Below, in pieces: positions 1 to 5,496 of a DNA stretch of 5,496 nt (position 1 is its first letter; each line of letters starts with the position of its first letter). The DNA is taken from the NCBI GenBank assembly GCA_007128865.1, contig SKWP01000202.1, positions 1 to 5,496 of the forward strand, written 5' to 3'. Source of the DNA: Paracoccaceae bacterium (GTDB lineage Bacteria > Pseudomonadota > Alphaproteobacteria > Rhodobacterales > Rhodobacteraceae). A program made the position numbers and the translations under genes. Under the pieces are notes generated by a model. It was not told the DNA's origin. It searched no databases and worked only from the letters and a program-made list of their open reading frames with translations.

Positions 1-989
1 CCGAAAACCGCTGCCGGATCAGAGCCCGTTGCAATCGCAAGCCCCGCAGAAACAAGCACGTTTTCGGCCTGAAACGCCCCTATCAGCGAAAGCTCGGCCT
101 GATACGGCACGCCCTGCCAGGAAAACCGCAGGGTCTGGCCGGTGGCCTCGGGCCGCTGGGCCAGCAATCTCAAATCGGCCCCCGCGGCCCGTCCCACCCC
201 CAGCAGGCGATGCCCGCGACGGCTGCAAAGCGCCACGATTTCGGCAGACTTCGGATCGTCCAGATTGACGACAACATCGCTTTCCTCGGCAAGCACGCGA
301 TCGAAAAGCCCTGCCTTGGCAGCAAAATACGCCTCGAAGCTGTGATGGTAGTCGAGATGGTCCTGACTGAAGTTCGTGAACGCAGCCGCCCGCAGCCGCA
401 CCCCGTCGAGCCGGCGCTGTTCCAGCCCGTGGCTGGAGGCCTCCATGGCCAGATGGGTCACGCCGGCCGCTGACATCTCGGCCAGCAGCCGGTGCAGGGT
501 TACCGGCTCGGGCGTGGTGTGCGCAAGCGGCGCGGCATAGCCGCCTTCCACCCCGAGCGTTCCGAGGCTGGCCGCGGTTTCGCCCGCCGCCTCCCATATC
601 TGGCGGGTGAAGCTGGCCACAGACGACTTTCCGTTGGTTCCGGTGACGGCAACCACGGTCGCGGGCTGGTCTTCGAACCACAATGCCGCGGCGCGGGCCA
701 ATGCCTGCCGCGGATCTTCGGCCAGCACCACCGGCACCCCGGCTTCGGCCAGCTCTGCCCGCGCGAGCCCCGCCCCGGCGGCATCGGTCAGCACCGCCGC
801 CGCACCCATGCGCAGCGCGTAGGTGATGAATTCCGCCCCGTGCACACGCGTTCCGGGCAGCGCCGCAAACAGATGGCCGGGCCTGACCTGCCGGCTGTCG
901 ACGCTGATCCCGGTGATCCGCGCCTCGCGCCGGTCGCGGGCCGCAAGCCCCAGCGCCCCCAATGACCTGATCTGTTTTTCGGCGGGCAT
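1..989 (-). CDS. murE: MurE, UDP-MurNAc-tripeptide synthetase (partial, C-terminus off left edge)
   Basis: Cytoplasmic Mur ligase that uses ATP to add the third amino acid to UDP-MurNAc-L-Ala-D-Glu in peptidoglycan precursor synthesis. The frame is open from an ATG at 989 to the window edge: 329 codons, against roughly 490 for the family. Visible motifs: N-terminal substrate domain with GISVDSRQV (27-35); P-loop GTNGKSS (117-123), with Ser122 where Thr is more usual; HTTPEP (157-162), the UDP-MurNAc-dipeptide contact region; MEASSHGL (182-189); FTNFSQDHLDYH (204-215); and YFAAKAGLF, whose Lys225 corresponds to the lysine that is carbamylated in MurE. The start is supported by AGGGG at 999-995, five bases before the ATG. 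It lies 22 bases after the ftsI stop, so co-transcription is likely. The C-terminal domain with the DNPR-type motif that separates diaminopimelate from lysine ligases is outside the window. Diaminopimelate is expected for a Gram-negative, but that is inference. Confidence 0.95.
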   Translation of the reverse strand, partial: MPAEKQIRSLGALGLAARDRREARITGISVDSRQVRPGHLFAALPGTRVHGAEFITYALRMGAAAVLTDAAGAGLARAELAEAGVPVVLAEDPRQALARAAALWFEDQPATVVAVTGTNGKSSVASFTRQIWEAAGETAASLGTLGVEGGYAAPLAHTTPEPVTLHRLLAEMSAAGVTHLAMEASSHGLEQRRLDGVRLRAAAFTNFSQDHLDYHHSFEAYFAAKAGLFDRVLAEESDVVVNLDDPKSAEIVALCSRRGHRLLGVGRAAGADLRLLAQRPEATGQTLRFSWQGVPYQAELSLIGAFQAENVLVSAGLAIATGSDPAAVF

Positions 990-1011
990 GCGCACCCCTG
1001 TTGCTGTCGCT

Positions 1012-2796
1012 CTAGTACCGTGCCGGCACCGCGCCCGAAACCGGCCGGCGGGCGATCTGCGGGCGCAGGTCAAGCAGCGGCGCGGTGCGCCGCACGATTT
1101 CGGCCGCTACCGGCACCGCTGTCCATCCGGCGGTGCGGCGCGGTTCGGTTCCGGTCGTGTCCACGGGTTCGTCAAGCGCGACGATCAGGACATATTTCGG
1201 ATCATCCATCGGGAAGGCCGCGGCAAAGTTCGCAATCACCTTGCCCTCGTAGTACCCCCCTGTCGAGCGCGGCTTGTCGGCGGTGCCGGTCTTGCCGCCG
1301 ACGGCATAACCGGGCACCTCGGCAAGGCTGGCGGTGCCGGATGTCACCACCTGGCGCAGCATGTCGCGGATATGCGCCGAGGTTTCCGCCGAGATCACCC
1401 GCGGGCCGGGTTCGGCCCGGGGCCGGCGCAGCAGCGTGGGCGATACCGCGGTTCCGCCATTCACCATCGCCGCATAGGCTGCGGCAAGATGCACCGGGCT
1501 GGAAGACAGGCCATGCCCGTAGGATATTGTCATTGTTGACAGTTCCGACCAGTTCGCCGGCATCTGCGGGCGGGCTGTCGGGGCTTCGGTAAGTTCCAGA
1601 TCGGTTGCCTGCAACAGCCCCAGCCGGCCGAGGAATTCGCGCTGGCGCTCGGCACCGAACATCTGGGCTATCCGCGCCGTGCCGATGTTGGAGCTCCTGA
1701 CCAGCACCTGTTCGACGGTCAGGCGCGGGCCGTAGTTGCGGAAATCGGTGATCCGGAACCTGCCCCAGCGCAGCGGCCCGCGAATGTCGATCACCGTGTC
1801 GGCCGACACCAGACCTTCGTCAAGCGCCTGGGCAACGGCAAAGGTCTTGAACACAGACCCCAGTTCGTAAAGACCCTGGACCGCGCGGTTGAACAGCGGG
1901 CTGTCGGCCGCATCGCCTTCGGTCAGCGGCAGCGGGCGATCGTTCGGATCGAAGTCGGGCAGCGACACGAGCGCGACGATCTCGCCGCTGTGCGCCTCCA
2001 TCAGCACCGCTGCGGCACCGCGCGCGTTCAGCATCCGCATGCCGGCTTCCAGCACTTCGGCCGTCGCCGCCTGCACCGTCAGGTCGATGGAAAGCTGCAG
2101 CGGCGCGCCACCGTTGGCGGGATCGCGCAGATAGTCGTCAAACACCCGCTCGACGCCGGCAATGCCGATGACCTCGGCGGCACTGACCCCTTCGCGGCCA
2201 AAGCCGGCGCCACCGAGGACATGCGCCGCAAGCCGGCCATTGGGATAAAGCCGCATCTGCCGCGGGCCGAACAGCAGCCCCGGTTCGCCGATGTCATGCA
2301 CCTTCTGGGTCTGCTCGGGTGAAAGCCGGCGCTTGATCCAGACAAACCGCCGGCCCGGGTCGGTGAACTGCCGCAAGAGCCGGTCTTCGTCGAGATCGGA
2401 AAAGATGCCGGCCAGTTCGCGTGCGGCGCGTTCGGGCTCGATCATCACATGGGGCTGGGCATAGAGCGAATGCGTCACCAGATTGGTGGCCAGAACCCGC
2501 CCCCGTCGGTCGAGGATATCGGCGCGGCTGGTGGATATGTCTGCCTCGAAGGCGGTCACACGGGGTTCGGCCGGATCGCTGGCGGCCTCCAGCCCCATGC
2601 GCCCGCCGATTGCGGCAAAGGCCAGAAAGAACATTGCCGCCAGCACCAGCAGGCGGCCTTCGGCGCGGATGCGCGCACGGTCGCGCAGGGCTTCGTGGCG
2701 CAGGCGCAGGTTTTCGCGTTCGATGGCGTCGGGGTTTTCGCCATGGGACCGGGCATGAAGGATCCGCGCCAGCGGGCGCAGGGGTGTGCGGGTCAT
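1012..2796 (-). CDS. ftsI: FtsI/PBP3, septal peptidoglycan transpeptidase (class B PBP)
   Basis: Inner-membrane penicillin-binding protein that cross-links septal peptidoglycan within the divisome, working with FtsW; a beta-lactam target. The protein has 594 residues, the usual family length. It starts with a basic cytoplasmic tail (1-47), then one membrane segment (about 49-66). The dimerisation/pedestal domain begins near ADILDRRGRVLA (92-103), and the transpeptidase domain covers about 240-570. All three catalytic motifs are present: SxxK as S314-V-F-K317, SxN as S368-S-N370, and KTG as K502-T-G504. The ATG at 2796 overlaps the ftsL stop by four bases (ATGA), and GAGGA lies six bases upstream inside ftsL (2807-2803), so translation is probably coupled yet also has its own site. 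The stop is TAG at 1014-1012. No transglycosylase domain is seen, which fits class B rather than class A. The protein looks intact. Confidence 0.97.
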   Translation of the reverse strand: MTRTPLRPLARILHARSHGENPDAIERENLRLRHEALRDRARIRAEGRLLVLAAMFFLAFAAIGGRMGLEAASDPAEPRVTAFEADISTSRADILDRRGRVLATNLVTHSLYAQPHVMIEPERAARELAGIFSDLDEDRLLRQFTDPGRRFVWIKRRLSPEQTQKVHDIGEPGLLFGPRQMRLYPNGRLAAHVLGGAGFGREGVSAAEVIGIAGVERVFDDYLRDPANGGAPLQLSIDLTVQAATAEVLEAGMRMLNARGAAAVLMEAHSGEIVALVSLPDFDPNDRPLPLTEGDAADSPLFNRAVQGLYELGSVFKTFAVAQALDEGLVSADTVIDIRGPLRWGRFRITDFRNYGPRLTVEQVLVRSSNIGTARIAQMFGAERQREFLGRLGLLQATDLELTEAPTARPQMPANWSELSTMTISYGHGLSSSPVHLAAAYAAMVNGGTAVSPTLLRRPRAEPGPRVISAETSAHIRDMLRQVVTSGTASLAEVPGYAVGGKTGTADKPRSTGGYYEGKVIANFAAAFPMDDPKYVLIVALDEPVDTTGTEPRRTAGWTAVPVAAEIVRRTAPLLDLRPQIARRPVSGAVPARY

Positions 2797-3164
2797 GGCA
2801 GATCCTCGCTGTCATCGCTCGGGGCAGGGTCGAAACCGGCAATCGCCTCTTGCGGGCTGGCGGGCGCGGGGATGACAGGCGGCGGATAGGCTACCTGTTC
2901 CACATCGCCGAACTGCTCGGGCATGACCGGCATCAGTTGCAGCCGTTCGAAATTGATTGCCACCAGTTCGCGCAGCCGGTCGGGGCGGCTCAGATAGGCC
3001 CATTCGGCGCGCTGCACGTCGATGGCTTCGCGCAAGGCGCTGATCTCGCGCTGAAGCTGGCGCAATTCGGCGACAGCACGCTGGGTCTGATGGGTTTCGC
3101 GGTAGGCCCAGAAGGCCAGCCCGATGACCGCGACGGCGGCAAGCACATAGAACAGCCCGCGCAT
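2793..3164 (-). CDS. ftsL: FtsL, bitopic divisome scaffold protein
   Basis: Small membrane protein that in other bacteria forms the FtsQ-FtsL-FtsB complex and helps activate FtsWI at the septum. It has 123 residues: a very short cytoplasmic end, one membrane segment (about 4-21, LFYVLAAVAVIGLAFWAY), a heptad-like charged stretch (about 22-58) expected to form a coiled coil, and a Pro- and acid-rich periplasmic tail (about 93-123). FtsL sequences are poorly conserved, so the call rests on size, topology and position between rsmH and ftsI. The start is the ATG at 3164, preceded by a strong purine-rich site (GGAGG at 3174-3170, five bases away). The same frame stays open upstream, but that stretch lies inside rsmH and has the composition of a shadow. 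The ATG shares one base with the rsmH TGA (TGATG), and the ftsL stop overlaps the ftsI ATG by four bases. Confidence 0.93.
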   Translation of the reverse strand: MRGLFYVLAAVAVIGLAFWAYRETHQTQRAVAELRQLQREISALREAIDVQRAEWAYLSRPDRLRELVAINFERLQLMPVMPEQFGDVEQVAYPPPVIPAPASPQEAIAGFDPAPSDDSEDLP

Positions 3165-4201
3165 CAGCCCCTCCCCCGTGCGGGCGTCATGGCCCGAAGG
3201 GCCAGCGCCGGAACACCCAGCGCGCCAAGCTCGACCGGGCCTGCCGGTGCATCGGTGCGCCGGCCCAGGCGCAGCAGGGCCGAACGGGCGCGCGGATTGG
3301 CTGCCAGTTCCTCGGCGTCGGGCGCTGTGGGGCGGCGGAACGGCAAGCTGAATCGCGCCGGCCCGGCGGGCCTTTCCGGCGCATGGCGGCTGCCCCCGCC
3401 GGCCTGGCCGGCGCGCAACTGAAGGAAGCGCTTGACCACACGATCCTCCATCGAATGAAAGCTGACAACAGCCAGCCACCCGCCCGGACGCAACGCGCGT
3501 TCGGCGGCCTGCAGCCCGGCGACCAGTTCCTCGAATTCCTCGTTCACCGCGATCCGCAGGGCCTGGAAACTGCGCGTTGCCGGGTGGCTCTGGCCGGGCA
3601 TCTGGCGCGGCAGGCAGGCAGCGACGATTTCGGCCAGCCGGGCGGTGGTGCGGATCGGCGCGGCCGCACGTTCGCGCAGGATCGCGCGGGCAATCCGGCG
3701 GGCGGCGCGTTCCTCGCCGTAATGAAACAGGATATCGGCAAGCGCGGCCTCGTCGGCGGAATTGACGATATCTGCCGCGCTCGGCCCGTCCCTTCCCATG
3801 CGCATGTCCAGCGGTCCGTCGCGCAGGAACGAAAAGCCGCGATCGGGCCGGTCAAGCTGCATGGAGGATACGCCGAGATCCAGCACCACACCGTCCAGCG
3901 GTTCGCCGGCAAGGGTATCGAGCTGCGAAAACCGCCCCTCGACCAGTCGCAGCCGTTCGCCCCACCGGGCCAGCAGGGGCGCGGCCATTTCGGCTGCCAG
4001 CGGGTCGCGGTCAATTCCGGTCACGCGGTCGGCACCGGCGCGCAGCAGGCCATCGGCATAGCCCCCGGCGCCGAAGGTACCATCGAGCCACACGCCCCGA
4101 ACCGGCGCCACGGCGCGCAGCAACGGCGCCAGCAAGACCGGAACATGGGCCGGGCGCGGGGCTTCGGGCCCGGGTCCGGCGCTGCCGCCGGACGCGGTCA
4201 T
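3164..4201 (-). CDS. rsmH: RsmH (MraW), 16S rRNA N4-cytosine methyltransferase
   Basis: SAM-dependent enzyme that methylates N4 of C1402 (E. coli numbering) in the decoding centre of 16S rRNA. It has 345 residues, somewhat longer than the 313 of E. coli. Family signatures run in order: HVPVLL (19-24), the SAM-binding loop [10 protein letters not shown] (40-49), GIDRDP (62-67), [10 protein letters not shown] (108-117), DMRM (132-135), [16 protein letters not shown] (205-220), [18 protein letters not shown] (237-254), and [11 protein letters not shown] (301-311). A 12-15 residue Gly/Pro-rich N-terminal extension precedes the first motif. The ATG at 4201 overlaps the mraZ stop by four bases (ATGA), and no clear Shine-Dalgarno site lies in front of it, so translation is probably coupled to mraZ. 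An in-frame open stretch continues to 4864 through mraZ, but it is antisense-like in composition and was not used as the start. The stop shares one base with the ftsL start. Confidence 0.97.
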   Translation of the reverse strand: MTASGGSAGPGPEAPRPAHVPVLLAPLLRAVAPVRGVWLDGTFGAGGYADGLLRAGADRVTGIDRDPLAAEMAAPLLARWGERLRLVEGRFSQLDTLAGEPLDGVVLDLGVSSMQLDRPDRGFSFLRDGPLDMRMGRDGPSAADIVNSADEAALADILFHYGEERAARRIARAILRERAAAPIRTTARLAEIVAACLPRQMPGQSHPATRSFQALRIAVNEEFEELVAGLQAAERALRPGGWLAVVSFHSMEDRVVKRFLQLRAGQAGGGSRHAPERPAGPARFSLPFRRPTAPDAEELAANPRARSALLRLGRRTDAPAGPVELGALGVPALALRAMTPARGRG

Positions 4202-4719
4202 CGGCCGGTGTCGTCGCGCCGCGTACCGGGCGCGGGCAGAAGCGACAGCGGGTCGAAGTCTTCGGGGAATTCCTCGAGCCAGGCTTCGGTGCGGGCGACT
4301 TCCTCGGCCTCGTAGGTTTCGGGCTTCCAGATGAAGAAGCGGTCGCCCGAGGCGATGAAGAACGCCTCGGCGTCCAGCCCGATCTTTTCGCGCAGTTTCT
4401 GCGGCAGGATGATGCGGCCGTCCTCGTCCACCTGCAGCGGCATCGACTGGCCGTGATACAACCGCTCCAGCATGCGCCGTTCCATCGATCCGCGCGGCAG
4501 CGTATCGATGCCCGCGTCGATGTCTTCGATCGCCTCGATGGTAAAGCATTCCAGATACTTGCGGCGGTGGTCGCCATAAACGACAACAAGATTGGGGCGC
4601 TTGCCCTCGGACCAGTCCGGATCGGCCGCCTCGATCACTCGACGAAACAGCGCCGGCACGGATACCCTGCCCTTGCCGTCCACCTTCTGGTGGAATTCGC
4701 CTCTGAACCGTCGCGCCAC
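4198..4719 (-). CDS. mraZ: MraZ, SpoVT/AbrB-type transcriptional regulator of the dcw cluster
   Basis: DNA-binding protein that forms a ring-shaped oligomer and, in E. coli, represses the dcw promoter upstream of its own gene. The protein has 173 residues (E. coli 152). It holds two tandem AbrB-like halves, each with the diagnostic loop: DGKGRVSVP at 14-22 and DEDGRIILP at 98-106. A family-typical GSMERRML follows the first half (77-84). The C-terminal tail (about 146-173) is acidic then Pro/Arg-rich and accounts for the extra length. The start is GTG at 4719; the sequence [17 protein letters not shown] matches the usual N-terminus just ahead of the first loop, and no ATG fits better. It is the first gene of the transcription unit. 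The TGA overlaps the rsmH ATG by four bases. An intrinsic terminator sits about 46 bases upstream, so expression probably depends on read-through from a distal promoter. Repeats of the E. coli MraZ-binding type (TGGG spaced by about 10) were not found upstream. Confidence 0.96.
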   Translation of the reverse strand: MARRFRGEFHQKVDGKGRVSVPALFRRVIEAADPDWSEGKRPNLVVVYGDHRRKYLECFTIEAIEDIDAGIDTLPRGSMERRMLERLYHGQSMPLQVDEDGRIILPQKLREKIGLDAEAFFIASGDRFFIWKPETYEAEEVARTEAWLEEFPEDFDPLSLLPAPGTRRDDTGR

Positions 4720-4721
4720 CG

Positions 4722-4735
4722 TCCCCTGGCCTCTT
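4722..4735 (-). promoter_or_regulatory. mraZ ribosome binding region (two candidate sites)
   Basis: Two purine-rich candidates precede the GTG. AAGAGG (4735-4730) stands ten bases from the start, and AGGGGA (4727-4722) only two bases away. The first has the more workable spacing. The close one could pair with the ribosome only if placement is unusual, or if it extends the same contact. Confidence 0.5.
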
Positions 4736-4765
4736 GCCTTGCCCCGCTGCCGTTTCCTCGCCCCG

Positions 4766-4810
4766 AAAGGAAAACGGCGGATCGGGCTGCTGCCACTGCC
4801 CGATCCGCCG
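4766..4810 (-). terminator. Intrinsic terminator/attenuator ahead of mraZ
   Basis: A perfect 13-bp inverted repeat: CGGCGGATCGGGC in the RNA at 4810-4798 pairs with 4787-4775 around a ten-base loop, and is followed on the minus strand by TTTTCCTTT (4774-4766). The plus strand has no T-run after the stem, so it acts on leftward transcription only. There is no convincing gene just upstream for it to close, and mraZ starts 46 bases later. This fits premature termination of the dcw leader rather than the end of a neighbouring gene. The T-run is interrupted by CC, which may leave termination incomplete and allow read-through. Confidence 0.8.
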
Positions 4811-4817
4811 CCCTCGT

Positions 4818-4845
4818 CCCATTACTGGGCCCCGATCTAACGGGG
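4818..4845 (-). other. Two small adjacent hairpins in the dcw leader
   Basis: CCCCG (RNA 4845-4841) pairs with CGGGG (4834-4830) around TTAGAT. Immediately after it CCC (4829-4827) pairs with GGG (4820-4818) around AGTAAT. They stack between the bulged hairpin and the terminator. The 3' side of the first one carries a copy of the terminator's 5' arm (GATCGGG), see findings. Confidence 0.4.
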
Positions 4846-4847
4846 TG

Positions 4848-4895
4848 TCCGGATGCGCTGCCACCTGGGGGGATGTCTGCTCGCTGCGCTCCGGA
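4848..4895 (-). other. Bulged hairpin in the dcw leader
   Basis: In the minus-strand RNA, TCCGGAGCGC (4895-4886) pairs with GCGC (4858-4855) and TCCGGA (4853-4848), leaving a single A (opposite plus-strand T4854) bulged out. This gives ten base pairs enclosing a 27-base loop with a run of six C. The outer six bases, TCCGGA, are self-complementary and so could also pair between RNA copies. Confidence 0.5.
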
Positions 4896-4992
4896 TCTCT
4901 TCGGTCACGATGATGCGGGTGCCTGTATGAAACCTGACTTGGTGCCGAGTTTGGGTTCTTGTCTTCGACCCTTGCCCGTTCATCGTGCTACC

Positions 4993-5030
4993 GGGATGCC
5001 ATGGTACTTTATGGAAATCAACATAAACCT
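4993..5030 (-). promoter_or_regulatory. Candidate leader promoter in an AT-rich island
   Basis: Bases 5003-5030 are 19/28 A+T, which stands out in this window. On the minus strand TTGATT (5021-5016) could serve as -35, with a 17-base spacer leading to CATCCC (4998-4993), a poor -10. TACCAT (5006-5001) is a better -10 match but has no good -35. The position suits a transcript starting near 4987. Rhodobacter promoters often have weak -10 elements, so the motif scores alone cannot settle it. Confidence 0.3.
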
Positions 5031-5212
5031 GACGCCGATCCGAGAAAGATTGGGGGCGCTGCTGCCTGTCAGGCCAAGCATCCCTCACCATCCCGGACGA
5101 ATGGCACCAATTGCAGGATGGATATCCGAATTCAACCACCACATGTAGTAAGTGATGCATACCCGCAACAGTTCCATGTTATCCCGGAAAATCTCGCAAG
5201 ATCGTCTGCCGG

Positions 5213-5242
5213 ATGGCAGAAACAGGCAGTCTCATGTGTCAA
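5213..5242 (-). promoter_or_regulatory. Alternative promoter candidate with perfect TTGACA
   Basis: A perfect TTGACA (5242-5237) lies 18 bases from TGCCAT (5218-5213), which matches only three of six -10 positions. Transcription from here would give a leader of roughly 490 bases before mraZ. The -10 falls within a short inverted repeat, TCTGCC-N4-GGCAGA (5205-5220). The exact -35 is the main argument in favour; the poor -10 is the main argument against. Confidence 0.25.
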
Positions 5243-5248
5243 GGGGAC

Positions 5249-5270
5249 TGATTCACAGCGAATCACAGCG
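5249..5270. repeat. Dyad plus tandem 10-mers, possible operator
   Basis: TGATTC (5249-5254) and GAATCA (5260-5265) form a perfect inverted repeat with a five-base spacer. The same stretch holds two head-to-tail 10-mers, ATTCACAGCG (5251-5260) and AATCACAGCG (5261-5270), with nine of ten bases identical and a spacing of about one DNA turn. It lies seven bases upstream of the TTGACA at 5242. A protein-binding site is possible; the binding protein is unknown. Confidence 0.35.
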
Positions 5271-5354
5271 CCGTGTGCGGCACAGGGGCAAGCGGGTGTT
5301 GCATGGCGCACGGCGATTCGGCCCGATGTCGCCCTGGTTCCATGAAATCCCGGC

Positions 5355-5495
5355 TCAGTCCTTGCAGGGGATTCGGATTGCGGCATCGGGCACCGCCATG
5401 GGCCGCGATACAGGCACGAGGCTGCCAGCCGGGGGGCCGGCAGTGGCCTCGGCAAACATTGCGAAGAAAGCGCAGGGCGCCCCGGCACCTGCCCG
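5355..5495 (-). other. Possible 3' end of an unidentified minus-strand gene at the right edge
   Basis: A minus-strand frame is open from the edge to a TGA at 5357-5355, giving 46 residues ending in PDAAIRIPCKD, rich in Ala, Pro and Val, with acceptable codon use. I do not recognise it. The plus-strand frame over the same bases shares its third codon positions and is also open (for example from ATG 5326 or ATG 5398, both without a Shine-Dalgarno site), so GC bias cannot choose the strand. It may equally be non-coding. Confidence 0.2.
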
Positions 5496-5496
5496 C

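Larger units (their letters stand above)
4766..4987 (-). ncRNA. UpsM-like leader RNA / small RNA of the dcw cluster
   Basis: This stretch lacks a convincing gene, lies directly upstream of mraZ on the same strand and ends in a strong intrinsic terminator. In Rhodobacter sphaeroides the dcw cluster has a reported leader of about 268 bases in which termination before mraZ yields the small RNA UpsM, later cut by RNase E under stress with Hfq involved. The same design is visible here. The RNA can fold into a long-range helix (4987-4980 with 4913-4906), a bulged 10-bp hairpin (4895-4848), two small hairpins (4845-4830 and 4829-4818) and the terminator. The 5' end is not visible in the sequence. 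I set it at 4987 because a 268-base leader would begin there and the outer helix begins there too, so it is a guess. Identity with UpsM is inferred from position and architecture, not from alignment. Confidence 0.55.
4988..5354. other. Intergenic region with no convincing gene
   Basis: The frames here give proteins with irregular, Arg/His/Cys/Ser-rich composition and no recognisable motifs. The region is visibly less GC-rich than the genes around it and contains the promoter candidates and the dyad listed separately. I see no tRNA or rRNA. The conserved first and last elements of RNase P RNA, which I looked for, are absent. Confidence 0.6.

Noticed and set aside
3164..4864. A 566-residue open frame fusing a long N-terminal extension to RsmH
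   Set aside because: The first 220 codons lie across mraZ and the terminator, have an Arg/Gly/His-rich shadow composition and no motifs. The RsmH family begins near the ATG at 4201, which has the typical ATGA overlap with mraZ.
4720..5060. MraZ operator of the E. coli type (TGGG repeats about 10 bases apart)
   Set aside because: Isolated TGGG words occur on both strands but not as evenly spaced tandem copies.
4453..5148. Plus-strand 231-residue open frame
   Set aside because: It runs antisense to mraZ, through the terminator and the leader. No recognisable motif and uneven composition on the two sides of the mraZ start.
5185..5220. Second terminator on the minus strand (TCTGCC-N4-GGCAGA and ATCT-N4-AGAT followed by TTTT)
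   Set aside because: The stem next to the T-run is only four base pairs, and the stronger six-pair stem has no T-run. Too weak to call without an upstream gene.
4820..5300. RNase P RNA (rnpB) upstream of mraZ
   Set aside because: I looked on both strands for the conserved GAGGAAAGTCC-like start and ACAGAA...CCGGCTTA-like end and found neither.
4959..5345. Plus-strand 128-residue open frame
   Set aside because: No Shine-Dalgarno site, mixed composition with many Ser, Gln and Cys, poor codon bias for this genome, and it covers the promoter candidates and the dyad.
5132..5488. Minus-strand 118-residue open frame
   Set aside because: Pro/Arg/Cys/His-rich with no motif. The other minus-strand frame ending at 5355 has a more protein-like composition over the same edge.
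1..5496. CRISPR array, insertion sequence, tRNA or phage attachment site
   Set aside because: No regularly spaced repeats, no transposase-like frame with terminal inverted repeats, and no tRNA-like cloverleaf or CCA end were seen.

Overview
The window carries the front end of a division and cell wall (dcw) gene cluster, read right to left on the minus strand, and the long non-coding leader in front of it. The gene order mraZ, rsmH, ftsL, ftsI, murE is the classic bacterial dcw order. High G+C, strongly GC-ending codons, a short FtsL and a MraZ/FtsI style typical of the group point to an alphaproteobacterium, most likely Rhodobacteraceae (Rhodobacter/Paracoccus relatives). This placement rests on recognising the proteins and was not tested by a search.

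Layout from transcription start to end (high to low coordinates): bases 5496-4988 have no convincing gene. They hold one or two weak promoter candidates, a 17-bp dyad made of tandem 10-mers, and an ambiguous open frame at the right edge. Bases 4987-4766 look like a structured RNA leader ending in a strong intrinsic terminator (13-bp stem, then TTTTCCTTT on the minus strand) only about 46 bases before the mraZ start. mraZ (GTG start) follows, then rsmH, ftsL and ftsI, joined by stop/start overlaps of 4, 1 and 4 bases. After a 22-base gap comes murE, which runs off the left edge with about two thirds of the protein present.

The genes form one unit. MraZ is the conserved DNA-binding regulator of the cluster. 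RsmH methylates 16S rRNA. FtsL is a divisome scaffold, FtsI the septal transpeptidase, and MurE a cytoplasmic ligase that makes the peptidoglycan precursor. The overlaps predict translational coupling, and the terminator ahead of mraZ predicts that dcw expression depends on read-through.

The most interesting part is that leader. It matches in position and design the extended dcw 5' leader reported in Rhodobacter sphaeroides, where termination ahead of mraZ releases the small RNA UpsM. Here the leader can also be drawn with competing pairings, including an upstream copy of the terminator's 5' arm. The five protein-coding genes themselves are ordinary.
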